Positions 1-8,581 of a DNA stretch of 45,041 bases are shown here, piece by piece. A program made the translations under genes and the position numbers. Every line of letters begins with the position of its first letter. Positions within the stretch are counted from its first letter, which is position 1. The stretch comes from Clostridia bacterium. GTDB lineage: Bacteria > Bacillota > Clostridia > Oscillospirales > CAG-382. Below the pieces are notes generated by a model that ran no database searches, was not told the DNA's origin, and saw only the letters and a list, made by a program, of their open reading frames with translations. The DNA lies in NCBI GenBank assembly GCA_017434845.1, contig JAFSGD010000016.1:1-45041 (forward strand), written 5' to 3'.

Positions 1-97
1 AGCTGCAGATATTAACGGTAACGGAACTGTCGATGCTACTGATTATGCTTTGATCCAACGGTATTATAATAAAACGTTTTATTTTTCGCCGTTCTAA
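1..97 (+). CDS. Dockerin-containing secreted protein, C-terminal end only
   Basis: Only the last 31 codons lie in the window, read in the frame starting at base 2 and ending at TAA (95-97). They encode one EF-hand-like dockerin loop, DINGNGTVDATDYALIQRYY, with Asp/Asn ligands at loop positions 1, 3, 5, 9 and 12, followed by a short tail. Dockerins bind calcium and dock onto cohesins outside the cell. It lies 29 bases before the next dockerin gene, with no terminator visible between them, so it is probably the upstream member of the same tandem array. The N-terminal part is outside the window, so its other domains are unknown. Confidence 0.75.
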   Translation, partial: AADINGNGTVDATDYALIQRYYNKTFYFSPF

Positions 98-126
98 AAT
101 ACTTAATTATTGAAACGAGGTTGCTT

Positions 127-927
127 ATGAAAAAGAAGTTATTATCAATATTGCTTTGCATAACGTTCGTTTTGCCGTTTGCGGTGTCGGGAGTTAGCGC
201 TTGTGATGATGCTGAGGGTGTCGTTATAGTTTATACGATCGCCGATTTGGGAATCGAAAGCGACGAACCTTGCGAATTTTTCGGATTTGAGGTTTTGGGC
301 GTTGAAAAGATAAAGGCGTTTCCCGAGAATGATTGGTATAAATACAGAGTTAAGATTGCTTCGGGAACCGAACAAGAAGCGATAACCGAGCTCGAAAAAC
401 ACGAAGATATTTTTAAGGCAACGGTTGAAGAGGTTCGCTGTGCCGATCCCGAATCGCATATGTCATTTCTGATGCCTCAAAGGTTGATAATCGAAACCTT
501 TGTTGAACCCGACGTCAAGCGCGGTGATGAAAATTGCAAGCTTTTCGGTGTTGAAATCGAGCGCGTTGATATTGTGCGTCCTCCTTTGTTTGAAGGCGGC
601 CTCTATTCGACAACCGTTTACGTTACTGAGGGTAAGGAATGGGAAATTTTAGATCAGCTTATGCTTCATCCGCAGGTCGTTGCCGTTTCGAGGGATTATT
701 ATGCATATCCCGATGAGTTCATCTTATTGGGCGACGTTGATTTTGACGATGACGTTGATGCAACCGACTATGCGCTTGCAAAGCGTCATTGCTTAAAGAC
801 ATTTGAACTCAGCGAAGAGGCAACCGAGAGCGGAGACGTTAACCAAGACGGTGTTTTCGATGCAAAGGATTATGCGCTGATAAAAAGAACTGCACTCGGA
901 ACGTTGGATTATAGATACGTATCATAA
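127..927 (+). CDS. Secreted protein with two propeptide-like repeats and C-terminal dockerin
   Basis: 266 residues. The start at 127 is chosen because ACGAGG (115-120) sits 6 bases upstream; an in-frame TTG at 121 is too close to it. Residues 1-26 form a signal peptide ending VSA-C. Two similar modules follow (about 45-115 and 130-195). Each begins with an acidic segment plus C-x-x-F/LFGxE and ends with an EGKE...HPxVxxVSRDY pattern that resembles the ferredoxin-like I9/subtilisin propeptide fold; that resemblance is inference. Residues 200-258 form a two-loop dockerin (DVDFDDDVDATD and DVNQDGVFDAKD), both with full calcium ligands. No catalytic domain is seen. Its neighbour at 945 is a close paralogue. 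Role: probably a cell-surface protein, possibly a protease inhibitor-like one. Confidence 0.85.
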   Translation: MKKKLLSILLCITFVLPFAVSGVSACDDAEGVVIVYTIADLGIESDEPCEFFGFEVLGVEKIKAFPENDWYKYRVKIASGTEQEAITELEKHEDIFKATVEEVRCADPESHMSFLMPQRLIIETFVEPDVKRGDENCKLFGVEIERVDIVRPPLFEGGLYSTTVYVTEGKEWEILDQLMLHPQVVAVSRDYYAYPDEFILLGDVDFDDDVDATDYALAKRHCLKTFELSEEATESGDVNQDGVFDAKDYALIKRTALGTLDYRYVS

Positions 928-944
928 AGAAACGAGGTTGCTTT

Positions 945-1742
945 ATGAAAAAGAAGCTGTTATCAATATTGCTTTGCATAACGTTCGTTTTTCCGTTTGC
1001 GGTAATGGGAGTTAGTGCTTGTGAGAAGGAAAAGGGCATTATTATTGTTGAAACCGACAGGGATTTTGAAGATTCAGACGAACCTTGTGTGTTTTTCGGG
1101 GTTGAGGTTTTGGGTGTTGAAAAGGTAAAGGCGATTCCCGAGTATAGTTGGTATAAATTCAAGGTGGCGGTTCCTGAAGGGCAAGAGATGGATTATGTTC
1201 TCAAATTCGATGCACAAAGGATACTTTCATACATATCATCGGTTCGTTGTGCCGATCCCGAATCTCACGATGAATATCTGATTCCGCGAGATCTTTGTAT
1301 AACTACTTATGCTGATCCGGGTGTCAGAGGCGGCGAAACCGATTGTGAGATTTTTGGTGTTAAGGTTGAGCTCGTTGAGAGCGTGCGCTTGCCCGTTGAA
1401 GGTTATTTTGATGATTATAATATATATGTTAAAGTTACCGAGGGTAAGGAATGGGAAATTTTAGATCAGCTTATGCTTCATCCGATGGTGGTTCATGTTT
1501 CGCGGAATTTCTGGATACCCGGTCCCGAAAAAATCTTATTGGGCGACGTTGATTTTGACGATGACGTTGATGCGAACGACTATGCGCTTGCAAAGCGTCA
1601 TTGCTTAAAGACATTTGAGCTCAGCGAAGAGGCAACCAAGCGCGGAGACGTTAACCAAGACGGTGTTTTCGATGCAAAGGACTACGGAAGGATAAAGAGA
1701 ATCGCACTCGGAACAATGGTGCCTCATATTATTTGGCGTTGA
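945..1742 (+). CDS. Secreted protein with two propeptide-like repeats and dockerin, paralogue of the preceding gene
   Basis: 265 residues, starting at ATG 945 behind the same ACGAGG leader as the previous gene, 17 bases after that gene stops. The signal peptide and the C-terminal dockerin (about residues 198-258) are almost identical to those of the neighbour, at DNA as well as protein level, while the central 150 residues differ at many positions. The dockerin loops DVDFDDDVDAND and DVNQDGVFDAKD keep all ligands. The central part again holds two modules with the FFGVEVLGVE and EGKEWEILDQLMLHP patterns. No catalytic residues were recognised. This looks like a tandem duplicate whose middle has diversified or whose ends were homogenised by gene conversion. 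It stops with TGA, before a bidirectional terminator. Confidence 0.85.
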   Translation: MKKKLLSILLCITFVFPFAVMGVSACEKEKGIIIVETDRDFEDSDEPCVFFGVEVLGVEKVKAIPEYSWYKFKVAVPEGQEMDYVLKFDAQRILSYISSVRCADPESHDEYLIPRDLCITTYADPGVRGGETDCEIFGVKVELVESVRLPVEGYFDDYNIYVKVTEGKEWEILDQLMLHPMVVHVSRNFWIPGPEKILLGDVDFDDDVDANDYALAKRHCLKTFELSEEATKRGDVNQDGVFDAKDYGRIKRIALGTMVPHIIWR

Positions 1743-1760
1743 TAACGATAACAAAAAAAC

Positions 1761-1784
1761 GAGCTTCGCAATTTTGCGAAGCTC
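1761..1784. terminator. Bidirectional intrinsic terminator between convergent genes
   Basis: Perfect 11-bp stem GAGCTTCGCAA / TTGCGAAGCTC with a TT loop. T-rich runs flank it on both strands (ATTTTTTTA on plus; the A-run 1752-1758 reads as T on minus). It ends the dockerin array and the ABC exporter gene. Confidence 0.9.
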
Positions 1785-1795
1785 GAATTTTTTTA

Positions 1796-3541
1796 TCACA
1801 TATAATTTCTGCGGTTGTAAAGACCCGCATAAATACCGCCGCTTGCAAGAAGCTGCTCGTGGTTGCCGCGCTCGGCGATGCCGTCGCTTGTCATAACCAA
1901 TATTTCATCGGCGTTCTGAATGGTAGATAAGCGGTGCGCAACAACAATAACCGTTCTTCCCTTGGCAAGCTCCTCGAGCGATGCCTGAATCTGCATTTCG
2001 GTAACGTTATCGAGTGCGCTGGTCGCTTCGTCAAGAATAAGTATCGGCGGGTTTTTAAGAAAAACGCGCGCGATCGAAATTCTTTGCTTTTGTCCGCCCG
2101 AAAGGTTTATTCCGCGCTCGCTGACCTTTGTGTCATATCCCTTTTCAAGTTGCATTATATAATCGTGAATGTTCGCACGCTTCGCCGCTTCGATTATTGC
2201 TTCGTCGCTTGCATCGAGATCGCCGTAGGCGATGTTCTCTTTTATCGTTCCCGAAAACAGAAAAACATCCTGCGCAACGATGCCGATATTTTTGCGAAGC
2301 GAGTTTCTCGAAAGCTCGGTTATATCCTTGCCGTCAATTCGAATAACGCCCTCTTCAACCTCATAAAAACGGGGAATAAGGTTGCAAAGCGTTGTTTTTC
2401 CGCCGCCCGAGGGGCCAACCAGCGCAACCGTTTTTCCGTGATCAAGCTTTAGCGAAAGATCGCGAAGAACGTTTTTGCCCGTGTCGCCGGTGGGATAGCT
2501 GAAGCTTACGTTTTCAAACTCGATATCACCGCGAACCTCTGTCAGCTCAACCGCATTTTCGGCTTCGGGTTCGGGGTTCTTTTCCATAATTTCGCGAAAA
2601 CGGGCAAATCCCGTCATGCCGTTTTGAAGCTGCTCGAAAAGCGAGATAAAGCGGTTTATCGGCTTTAAAAGCATTGCCATATAAAGAATGAATGCCGCGA
2701 ATTCGCCGCTGTCGATCGAAAACGCACCGTTGGGGTCGGCAAATCCGTTATAGAAGAACAAACCGCCCGCAACAAGAGCCGCAAGATAGAGAAAATCGGT
2801 GAAAAACGTCATAACCGAATGGAATTGTCCCATCGCCTTATAGGCATGGCCGCGCGCTGTTTTAAAGCGCTCGTTGGCGGCATCGAATTTGGCGTTTTCG
2901 TGCGATTCGCTTGTGTATGATCGCGAAACGCGAATTCCCGAAATCGAGGTTTCGACGTTTGCGTTAACCTCGGCAACCTCTTCGCGAGTTTTGGTGAAAG
3001 CATCCTTCATGCGCCTTCTCATTTTAACCGAGAAGAAAACAACAAAGGGAATAAGGCAATAAATAATCACTGTCAGCGGCAAATTTATCGTTGAAAGCGC
3101 GATAAACGAGCCGATAAACATTATTATCGAAAGGAAAAGATCTTCGGGACCGTGGTGTGCAAGCTCCGAAACGTCCATAAGGTCGTTTATAAGACGCGAC
3201 ATGACCGTTCCCGTTTTGTTTTCGTCAAAGAACGAAAAGGGAAGCCTTTGCAAATGGCGGAACATATCGCGGCGCATATCGCCCTGCATTCTCACGCCGA
3301 CAACGTGGCCCCAATAAGAAACGAAATAATTAAGCCCCATTTTTGCAAGATAAAGCGCAAGCACAACGCCCGCCCATATAAGAACAAGGTTAAGCTTTCG
3401 GTTGGGAACGTAATCGTTGATAATATTTTTTGTTATCAACGGATAAAACAAATCGGTAAGCGCAATAAGAAACGAACAGAACATATCGAACGCAAAAAGC
3501 TTCTTATGCGGCTTATAATATTTGATAAATTCTTTTATCAT
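1796..3541 (-). CDS. ABC exporter, fused membrane and ATPase domains (MsbA/BmrA type)
   Basis: 581 residues, the usual half-transporter length. Residues 1-320 hold six membrane helices of the type I exporter domain. The ATPase domain follows, with Walker A GPSGGGKTT near residue 375, signature LSGGQKQR near 480, Walker B ILILDEATSALD near 500 and the H-loop VVAHRLST. Such proteins act as homodimers or heterodimers in the cytoplasmic membrane and export lipids, drugs or peptides using ATP. There is no peptidase C39 domain. No partner half-transporter or substrate peptide gene is adjacent, so it is probably a homodimer; the substrate cannot be told from sequence. It is monocistronic, with its own promoter at 3575-3603. 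Confidence 0.93.
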   Translation of the reverse strand: MIKEFIKYYKPHKKLFAFDMFCSFLIALTDLFYPLITKNIINDYVPNRKLNLVLIWAGVVLALYLAKMGLNYFVSYWGHVVGVRMQGDMRRDMFRHLQRLPFSFFDENKTGTVMSRLINDLMDVSELAHHGPEDLFLSIIMFIGSFIALSTINLPLTVIIYCLIPFVVFFSVKMRRRMKDAFTKTREEVAEVNANVETSISGIRVSRSYTSESHENAKFDAANERFKTARGHAYKAMGQFHSVMTFFTDFLYLAALVAGGLFFYNGFADPNGAFSIDSGEFAAFILYMAMLLKPINRFISLFEQLQNGMTGFARFREIMEKNPEPEAENAVELTEVRGDIEFENVSFSYPTGDTGKNVLRDLSLKLDHGKTVALVGPSGGGKTTLCNLIPRFYEVEEGVIRIDGKDITELSRNSLRKNIGIVAQDVFLFSGTIKENIAYGDLDASDEAIIEAAKRANIHDYIMQLEKGYDTKVSERGINLSGGQKQRISIARVFLKNPPILILDEATSALDNVTEMQIQASLEELAKGRTVIVVAHRLSTIQNADEILVMTSDGIAERGNHEQLLASGGIYAGLYNRRNYM

Positions 3542-3574
3542 TGCTTTTTCCTGCTTTTTCGTATTTATAACAGG

Positions 3575-3603
3575 ATTTTATACCTTATTTTAAAAAATGT
3601 CAA
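3575..3603 (-). promoter_or_regulatory. Sigma-A promoter of the ABC exporter gene
   Basis: On the minus strand TTGACA (3598-3603), a 17-base spacer and TAAAAT (3575-3580), followed about 35 bases later by the ATG at 3541. Confidence 0.75.
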
Positions 3604-3685
3604 GCGGCGGTAAAATTTATTAATAAAGTATAGCATTTTGCGTTTTTGTGTGTTAATATATTAACAACAAAACGGAGGTGCAGTA

Positions 3686-4741
3686 ATGAATATTTCGATC
3701 GAACAATACCGCAATAAGCTTCGCGCCGCACTGCTCGGCAGGTTTGCCGGCTGTACCCTCGGCGCACCCGTTGAAGGCTGGACTATCGACATGATAGAAA
3801 AATACGGCATCGAATGCGGAAACGATTATCCCCCAAAGGATTATTGGCCTTCGCATCCCGAAGCCGATACCGAAAGATATATATATTGCACAATAAACGA
3901 TTTTCTTCGTCCGAATCTGAAAAACGTTCCCGCCGACGACGATATCGGCTATACCATTCTTTCGCTTTTGATTACCGAAGAGGGCGGCGGAAAGAGCTTT
4001 TCGCTTAACGACGTTGCAAATGCTTGGCTGAAATATTTAACGATGGCATGGACAGCCGAGGACGTCGCCTGGAAAAACCTTAAAAACGGTATCCCGCCCG
4101 AAAAGGCGGCAGAGGTTGATAATCCCTATCAGGAGCTTATCGGCGCCGATATTCGTTGCGACGGATATGGCTATATCTGCCCCTGCGATCCCGCAAGGGC
4201 GGCAGAGCTTGCAAAGACCGATGCGCTTATTTCTCACCGCGGCAACGGCGTTTACGGCGCAATGTATTTTGCGGCGGTTATCGCCATCGGCTTTGAGTGC
4301 GGCAATATTCGCGAATCGCTCGAGCGCGGTCTTGAATATATTCCCGCCGATTGCGAGCTTTATAAAGGCTTGCGCTGGGCGCTCGATATCGCTTCCGAGG
4401 TTAAAACGCCGCGCGAGGCGCACAGGCTTGTTACCGAGCGTTACCCCGATATGCACGTTGTTCACACCATAAACAATGCCTGCCTAACCGTTTTCGCCCT
4501 GCTTATGAGCGGCAACGATATCGGCGAAATAATTTCGAATTGCGTTGCAATGGCTTATGATTGCGATTGCACCGCCGCAACCGCGGGCTCGATTGCGGGC
4601 GCTTGCTTGGGCATGGATGCGCTTGACCCGAAATGGTATGAATGCTTCAACGATACCGCGATCTCTTATTTCAACGGCCCTCGCGAATATTCTATCGAGG
4701 ATATGTTGAACCGTTTTGAAAAGCTGGCGGTTTCTGAATAA
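3686..4741 (+). CDS. ADP-ribosylglycohydrolase family protein (DraG-like)
   Basis: 351 residues, starting at ATG 3686 with CGGAGGTG upstream. Family features are the N-terminal AALLGRFAGCTLGAPVEGW segment, the metal-binding DDDIGYT near residue 84 and a C-terminal DCDCTAATAGSIAGA near residue 292, matching the D-x-D-T-x-A-x-x-x-G motif with Cys in place of Thr. The fold is all-helical and uses two Mg2+ ions. Characterised members remove ADP-ribose from arginine or other groups, but many gut-bacterial members of this subfamily have no known substrate. No ADP-ribosyltransferase or NAD-related gene is adjacent. The Thr-to-Cys change makes the exact activity uncertain. It stands alone, between two terminators. 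Confidence 0.85.
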   Translation: MNISIEQYRNKLRAALLGRFAGCTLGAPVEGWTIDMIEKYGIECGNDYPPKDYWPSHPEADTERYIYCTINDFLRPNLKNVPADDDIGYTILSLLITEEGGGKSFSLNDVANAWLKYLTMAWTAEDVAWKNLKNGIPPEKAAEVDNPYQELIGADIRCDGYGYICPCDPARAAELAKTDALISHRGNGVYGAMYFAAVIAIGFECGNIRESLERGLEYIPADCELYKGLRWALDIASEVKTPREAHRLVTERYPDMHVVHTINNACLTVFALLMSGNDIGEIISNCVAMAYDCDCTAATAGSIAGACLGMDALDPKWYECFNDTAISYFNGPREYSIEDMLNRFEKLAVSE

Positions 4742-4743
4742 CC

Positions 4744-4769
4744 AAAAGGGGCTTAAAAAAGCCCCTTTT
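4744..4769 (+). terminator. Rho-independent terminator, member of a repeated family
   Basis: Stem AAAAGGGGCTT / AAGCCCCTTTT with an A-rich loop and a T tract. Near-identical hairpins occur at 26107, 36962 and 37943. It serves the gene ending at 4741 and, read on minus, also lies beyond the operon ending at 4790. Confidence 0.9.
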
Positions 4770-4789
4770 TAAAATACCCGAAAACTCTA

Positions 4790-5671
4790 TTATTCGACCG
4801 GAAATTCCTTATATTCATATTCTTGAATGCGAATTGCGATACCTAATGCGTTTTCGGTGGTCTCTTTTGTAACAAGCCCGCTTTCGTTATATTCGGTTAA
4901 AAGCTTTTCGGTAACCTCGCCGTCGCTGTAAGTTGTTTTTTCGATCTGCAGGCCGTTTTCATATCGGAACGTAACGAGCGAAATCGGCATCGCGCTATCC
5001 TCCCACACGGTTTTAACCTCGGTAAGAAGACCGTTTTCGTATTTATGCTCGGTCAAATACGCCCCCTCTTCTCCCGATTCGAAAACCTTGCCCTCGGCGT
5101 CGTATTTGGAATATGAGCCTGTTGCGGCGCCGGTGAAGGTATAGCCGCCGTCTTCTTCATAGACGATGCTCGATTCGAGAATGTCGTTATGATAGGTTGC
5201 GGTTATTCTGCCGAGCGAATCGCGCTCATAACGGAATTTGTTCTCGAATTTTGTATTTCCGTTTGCATCAAGACCCTTCCAGTTAAGCAGTTCGCCCTCG
5301 GCATCCTTTTCATAAACGTGGTGCGAAAGGAATTTGCCGTTCTGATCTTTTGTGATTTCCTCAACAGTGTTGCCGTATTCGTCATAGGCACAGTAAAGAA
5401 GGGTCGTGCTGTCGCCGTATACGGTTTTAATAACCGCCGCCTGCCCTTTTTCGTTGTATTCATAGGTAATAGTGTGAACCGTTGAGCCGGTCTGGTTGGT
5501 CATGGTCTGCTTCCAAAGCAGAAGCTTTGTGTTTTCGGAGGCTTCTTCCGAAGTCTCAATGCTCTCATCGGCTTGCGAAGCCTCGGTTATGCTTTCGTTC
5601 GGCTCGTTTGAAACACACGAGCAAAGCAAAAGAAGAGAAAAGCAAAGCAAAATAACAGATATCTTTTTCAT
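4790..5671 (-). CDS. Lipoprotein with RHS/YD-like repeats
   Basis: 293 residues. The N-terminus is a lipoprotein signal with the lipobox LLCSC (Cys near residue 19), followed by a Ser/Glu/Asn-rich linker to about residue 45. The rest is a run of short beta-rich units of the YEYNEKGQ / YDEYGN / YENGLLTE kind, about 20 residues each, as found in RHS/YD-repeat and antitoxin-like shell proteins. It is therefore surface-anchored; its ligand or role is unknown. Its SD, AAGGAG, lies inside the last codons of the upstream lipoprotein gene and the two are one base apart, so they are translationally coupled. It is the last gene of the 7228-to-4790 operon. Confidence 0.8.
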   Translation of the reverse strand: MKKISVILLCFSLLLLCSCVSNEPNESITEASQADESIETSEEASENTKLLLWKQTMTNQTGSTVHTITYEYNEKGQAAVIKTVYGDSTTLLYCAYDEYGNTVEEITKDQNGKFLSHHVYEKDAEGELLNWKGLDANGNTKFENKFRYERDSLGRITATYHNDILESSIVYEEDGGYTFTGAATGSYSKYDAEGKVFESGEEGAYLTEHKYENGLLTEVKTVWEDSAMPISLVTFRYENGLQIEKTTYSDGEVTEKLLTEYNESGLVTKETTENALGIAIRIQEYEYKEFPVE

Positions 5672-5672
5672 T

Positions 5673-6776
5673 TTATTGCTCCTTAAAAACGTTGGTTTTC
5701 AGTATATTTCCTTTAACGGCACCATTGCTTTCGAAATCTCCGATGCCAAGATAAAGCTCGTTTCCGTTGAGTGCAAAGCTTATTGCGGGCATGGGATATT
5801 CGAGTGTGTAAATGCTTTCAAAGCTTATTCCGTCAAGACTTTTCGTTAAAACGATAAGATAGCCGTTTTCGGTCTTTTTTGAGCAAAGTGCATATAGTGA
5901 ATCGCCGTAAACGGCAATATCGGTAACGACCGCGTCTTCGAAAATGATATATCGAAGATCATTTACGTTGTCGCAGAAGAAAAGATAACCGCTTGTGAAA
6001 TAAAAACGACCGTTGAAAACAGCGTCGGCGCCGATGGGTGTATAAAAGGGATAACCCTTAGCGTAACGGCTGCTCCAATCGCATTCAAAAACAAATTCGC
6101 TTCCGTTATAGCGGTATACCTCGGTTGAAGAATAAATCGCATAGAGCGTTTCGTTCAGAACAAAAAGGTCATAGCAACGCTCGGCAGGAAAACGGTCGTT
6201 TCCAGTTTTGTTTTTCCCTGCAACGCGCGAAAAGGTGTTTCCGCCGTCTTCCGAAACCGAAACGGGAAAACCGCCGTCTTTGATTCCGACCGCGGCAAAG
6301 AGCTTGCCGTCAAAAAGCTCAAGGTCGAAGCAATGCACGGCACCGTTAATGGTTCGGTAGGTTTTGAGCTCGTTATTTTCAAGCTTGTAAAAGTTGCCCA
6401 TGCTCCAATCGCCCGTAGGGTCGGTGCCGGGTATATAAAGCTCGCCGTTTAGGGTTAAAAATCGGTCGATCTGCTCGTCGGGTATATCGCCGCAATCCTG
6501 CCAAGTTTGCTCGGCAAGGCTGTAACGGGATAGCCTCTTGGGCGAAACGTTAACGTCATAGTCGCCTGCGCCAACATATAAATAGCCGTTACTTATCTCC
6601 ATATCCCAAGGGTTTTTGCCGTTGCCGAATAGGGATTTATATGGGTTTGGAATTATCGTTAAGTTGTTTTGGCTATCATCGCTCGGCAAAACGGCATCCG
6701 AGCCTTCGGGCAGGCCAACGGAAGCACACGAGCAAAGCAAAAGAAGCGAAACAAGAAACGGTAAAAGTTTTTTCAT
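5673..6776 (-). CDS. Lipoprotein with predicted beta-propeller
   Basis: 367 residues beginning with a signal peptide and lipobox LLCSC. The body is made of repeated beta strands with recurring patterns such as NGELYIPG, FDGKLFAAVG, LNETLYAIY, FNGRFYFTSG and YGDSLYALC, spaced by about 45-60 residues, which is typical of kelch or exo-alpha-sialidase-type propellers. No sialidase Asp-box set or other catalytic motif could be confirmed, so it may be a binding rather than an enzymatic propeller. It is the middle gene of a three-gene operon, 5 bases after the DUF805 gene and 1 base before the RHS-like lipoprotein. Confidence 0.8.
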   Translation of the reverse strand: MKKLLPFLVSLLLLCSCASVGLPEGSDAVLPSDDSQNNLTIIPNPYKSLFGNGKNPWDMEISNGYLYVGAGDYDVNVSPKRLSRYSLAEQTWQDCGDIPDEQIDRFLTLNGELYIPGTDPTGDWSMGNFYKLENNELKTYRTINGAVHCFDLELFDGKLFAAVGIKDGGFPVSVSEDGGNTFSRVAGKNKTGNDRFPAERCYDLFVLNETLYAIYSSTEVYRYNGSEFVFECDWSSRYAKGYPFYTPIGADAVFNGRFYFTSGYLFFCDNVNDLRYIIFEDAVVTDIAVYGDSLYALCSKKTENGYLIVLTKSLDGISFESIYTLEYPMPAISFALNGNELYLGIGDFESNGAVKGNILKTNVFKEQ

Positions 6777-6781
6777 GGCGG

Positions 6782-7228
6782 TTATTCAAAGGTGTAGGGC
6801 GAGGTTTTATCCTTAAGCGAATCTTGGTCGACGTTTTCGTCAACTTCGGGCGCATAAGGGTCGGGGCCGTATTGGTTGGATCCCTTTGTGCCGGGCAAAA
6901 CCAAAAGCACAAAATGCCAAACACCGCCTATTGTGGGAATAAATTGAATGAAAAAGCAACCACCGCTTCGGTTGGAATCATGAAATCTGCGTATTTGTGC
7001 GGCAACCGCAGGCGCAAGCGAAAGACCTGCATAGGCAAATGCCGCAATGAATGCAAACACGGTCAACGTGGTGAAGTCAAGCATTATGCACACCGCACAA
7101 AGCGAAACCAAAATAATGACAATGATGGCGTGCACGATTTCGAAAAACCAATAATCACGGCAGGATGTGCGTCCGTCCCAATGCTTCCATTTTTTGAGAG
7201 CATCGATATAAGCGTTTATAAGCTTCAT
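6782..7228 (-). CDS. DUF805 family membrane protein
   Basis: 148 residues. It shows the DUF805 pattern: an N-terminal YIDALKKWKHWDGRTSCRDYW segment, then hydrophobic helices, the conserved AAQIRRFHDSNRSGG loop and a final pair of helices ending in LPGTKGSNQYGPDP. Three to four membrane segments are expected. The family is widespread and has no established function. It is the first gene of an operon with two lipoproteins, transcribed from the promoter at 7279-7307; the shared operon suggests a common envelope role. Confidence 0.87.
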   Translation of the reverse strand: MKLINAYIDALKKWKHWDGRTSCRDYWFFEIVHAIIVIILVSLCAVCIMLDFTTLTVFAFIAAFAYAGLSLAPAVAAQIRRFHDSNRSGGCFFIQFIPTIGGVWHFVLLVLPGTKGSNQYGPDPYAPEVDENVDQDSLKDKTSPYTFE

Positions 7229-7278
7229 AATAAACTCCTTTTATAAAAATTTAAAAGATTTCCGCGGTTTGTGTGTAT

Positions 7279-7307
7279 ATAATATCACACAATCGCGTGA
7301 TTGTCAA
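7279..7307 (-). promoter_or_regulatory. Promoter of the DUF805-lipoprotein operon with an overlapping palindrome
   Basis: Minus strand TTGACA (7302-7307), 17-base spacer, TATTAT (7279-7284). The palindrome ACAATC-GCGT-GATTGT (7289-7304) overlaps the spacer and most of the -35, a position where a repressor would block RNA polymerase. Confidence 0.75.
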
Positions 7308-7388
7308 TAGAGTTCGCAGGATTTTTTGTATATTTTCATAACTCGGTTAACAAAAACGTTAAATTAGGGTTAAAATTGCCGTTGGTGC

Positions 7389-7417
7389 TTGACAAAGGTG
7401 TTCAATAATTATATATT
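7389..7417 (+). promoter_or_regulatory. Sigma-A promoter of the oxidoreductase gene
   Basis: TTGACA (7389-7394), 17-base spacer, TATATT (7412-7417), about 40 bases before the ATG at 7456. Confidence 0.8.
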
Positions 7418-7455
7418 AAAAAGTGAAAAGCATAAATGCAAAAAGGAGAACTATC

Positions 7456-8520
7456 ATGGAAAAATTAAGAGTTGCCATTATCGGCACCGGCGGTATCAGC
7501 AACGTTCACATGGGCGGATATAAGGCGCTTCCCGATAAATGCGAAGTTGTTGCGGTTTGCGATCTTGATGAAAACAAGGTTAAAAACTATGCCTCTGCCA
7601 ACGGTGTTCCCGCTTATTATACCGATTATAACGAAATGCTTGCCAAGGAAAAGATCGATGCTGTTTCGGTCTGCACCTGGAACTCCTCTCACAAGGGCGC
7701 AACCGTTGCGGCTCTTAAGGCAGGCTGCAAGGTTATCTGCGAAAAGCCCATGGCGATGAACACCGCCGAGGCAGAAGAGATGCTTGCCGTTTCCAAAGAA
7801 ACCGGCAACCTTTTGATGCTTGGCTTCGTTCGCCGCTTCGGTAACGATGCCGATATAATCCGCAAGTTTGTCGATGGCGGAACTCTCGGCGATATCTATT
7901 ATGCAAAGGCAACCTATCTGCGCCGTAACGGCTGTCCCGGCGGCTGGTTCGGCGATAAGGATTATGCAGGCGGCGGCCCGCTTATCGACCTTGGCGTTCA
8001 CGTTATCGACCTTGTTCGCTATCTTTCGGGCAACCCCAAGCCCATTTCGGTTTACGGCGTTACCTATGATAAGCTCGACCCTAACCGCGCAGGCGGCGGT
8101 CAAAGCTGGGTCTCCACAACAAGCGGCTATGATTTCAAATATAATGTTGAGGATTTTGCCGCGGCAATGATCCGCTTCGATAACGGACTCACTCTTTCGG
8201 TCGAGGCTTCATTCAAGCTCAATCTTAAAAACGATAAGGGCGAAATCGAGCTCTTCGGCACTAAGGCGGGCACCAAGATCGATCCTCAGGTAGAGTTCTT
8301 CGGAGATATGAACGGAATGTTCGTTGATATCAAGCCCTTCGGCGATACCTCGCTTTCCTTCGACGGTCTCTTCAATCGCGAGATTGCCCACTTCGTTGAT
8401 TGTTGCTACGGCAACTGCGAATGCATCTCTCCCGCAGAAGACGGCGTTACCCTTATGAAGATCCTTGATGCGATCTATGAATCCGCAAAGACGGGACATG
8501 AGGTTATCATCAATAATTAA
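7456..8520 (+). CDS. Gfo/Idh/MocA family NAD(P)-dependent oxidoreductase
   Basis: 354 residues. ATG 7456 is preferred to the in-frame GTG at 7423 because AAAGGAGA (7442-7449) precedes it by 6 bases and the Rossmann fold then starts at residue 5. The N-terminal domain has the dinucleotide motif VAIIGTGGISNVHM, and the EKPMA motif near residue 97 provides the catalytic lysine region. The C-terminal alpha/beta domain has the usual GGGPLIDLGVHVIDLVRYL segment. Family members oxidise or reduce sugars, inositols or related polyols; the substrate here is unknown. It is transcribed alone from a near-consensus promoter and ends at a strong terminator. Confidence 0.92.
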   Translation: MEKLRVAIIGTGGISNVHMGGYKALPDKCEVVAVCDLDENKVKNYASANGVPAYYTDYNEMLAKEKIDAVSVCTWNSSHKGATVAALKAGCKVICEKPMAMNTAEAEEMLAVSKETGNLLMLGFVRRFGNDADIIRKFVDGGTLGDIYYAKATYLRRNGCPGGWFGDKDYAGGGPLIDLGVHVIDLVRYLSGNPKPISVYGVTYDKLDPNRAGGGQSWVSTTSGYDFKYNVEDFAAAMIRFDNGLTLSVEASFKLNLKNDKGEIELFGTKAGTKIDPQVEFFGDMNGMFVDIKPFGDTSLSFDGLFNREIAHFVDCCYGNCECISPAEDGVTLMKILDAIYESAKTGHEVIINN

Positions 8521-8533
8521 TTGTAAACGGGAG

Positions 8534-8560
8534 AAAGAGCTGTGCGTTGCACAGCTCTTT
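8534..8560 (+). terminator. Rho-independent terminator
   Basis: 12-bp stem AAAGAGCTGTGC / GCACAGCTCTTT with a GTT loop and trailing T-rich bases. It lies 13 bases after the oxidoreductase stop and also beyond the end of the convergent sigma-factor operon. Confidence 0.9.
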
Positions 8561-8581
8561 TCTTAAAACGGAGTTTTACAA

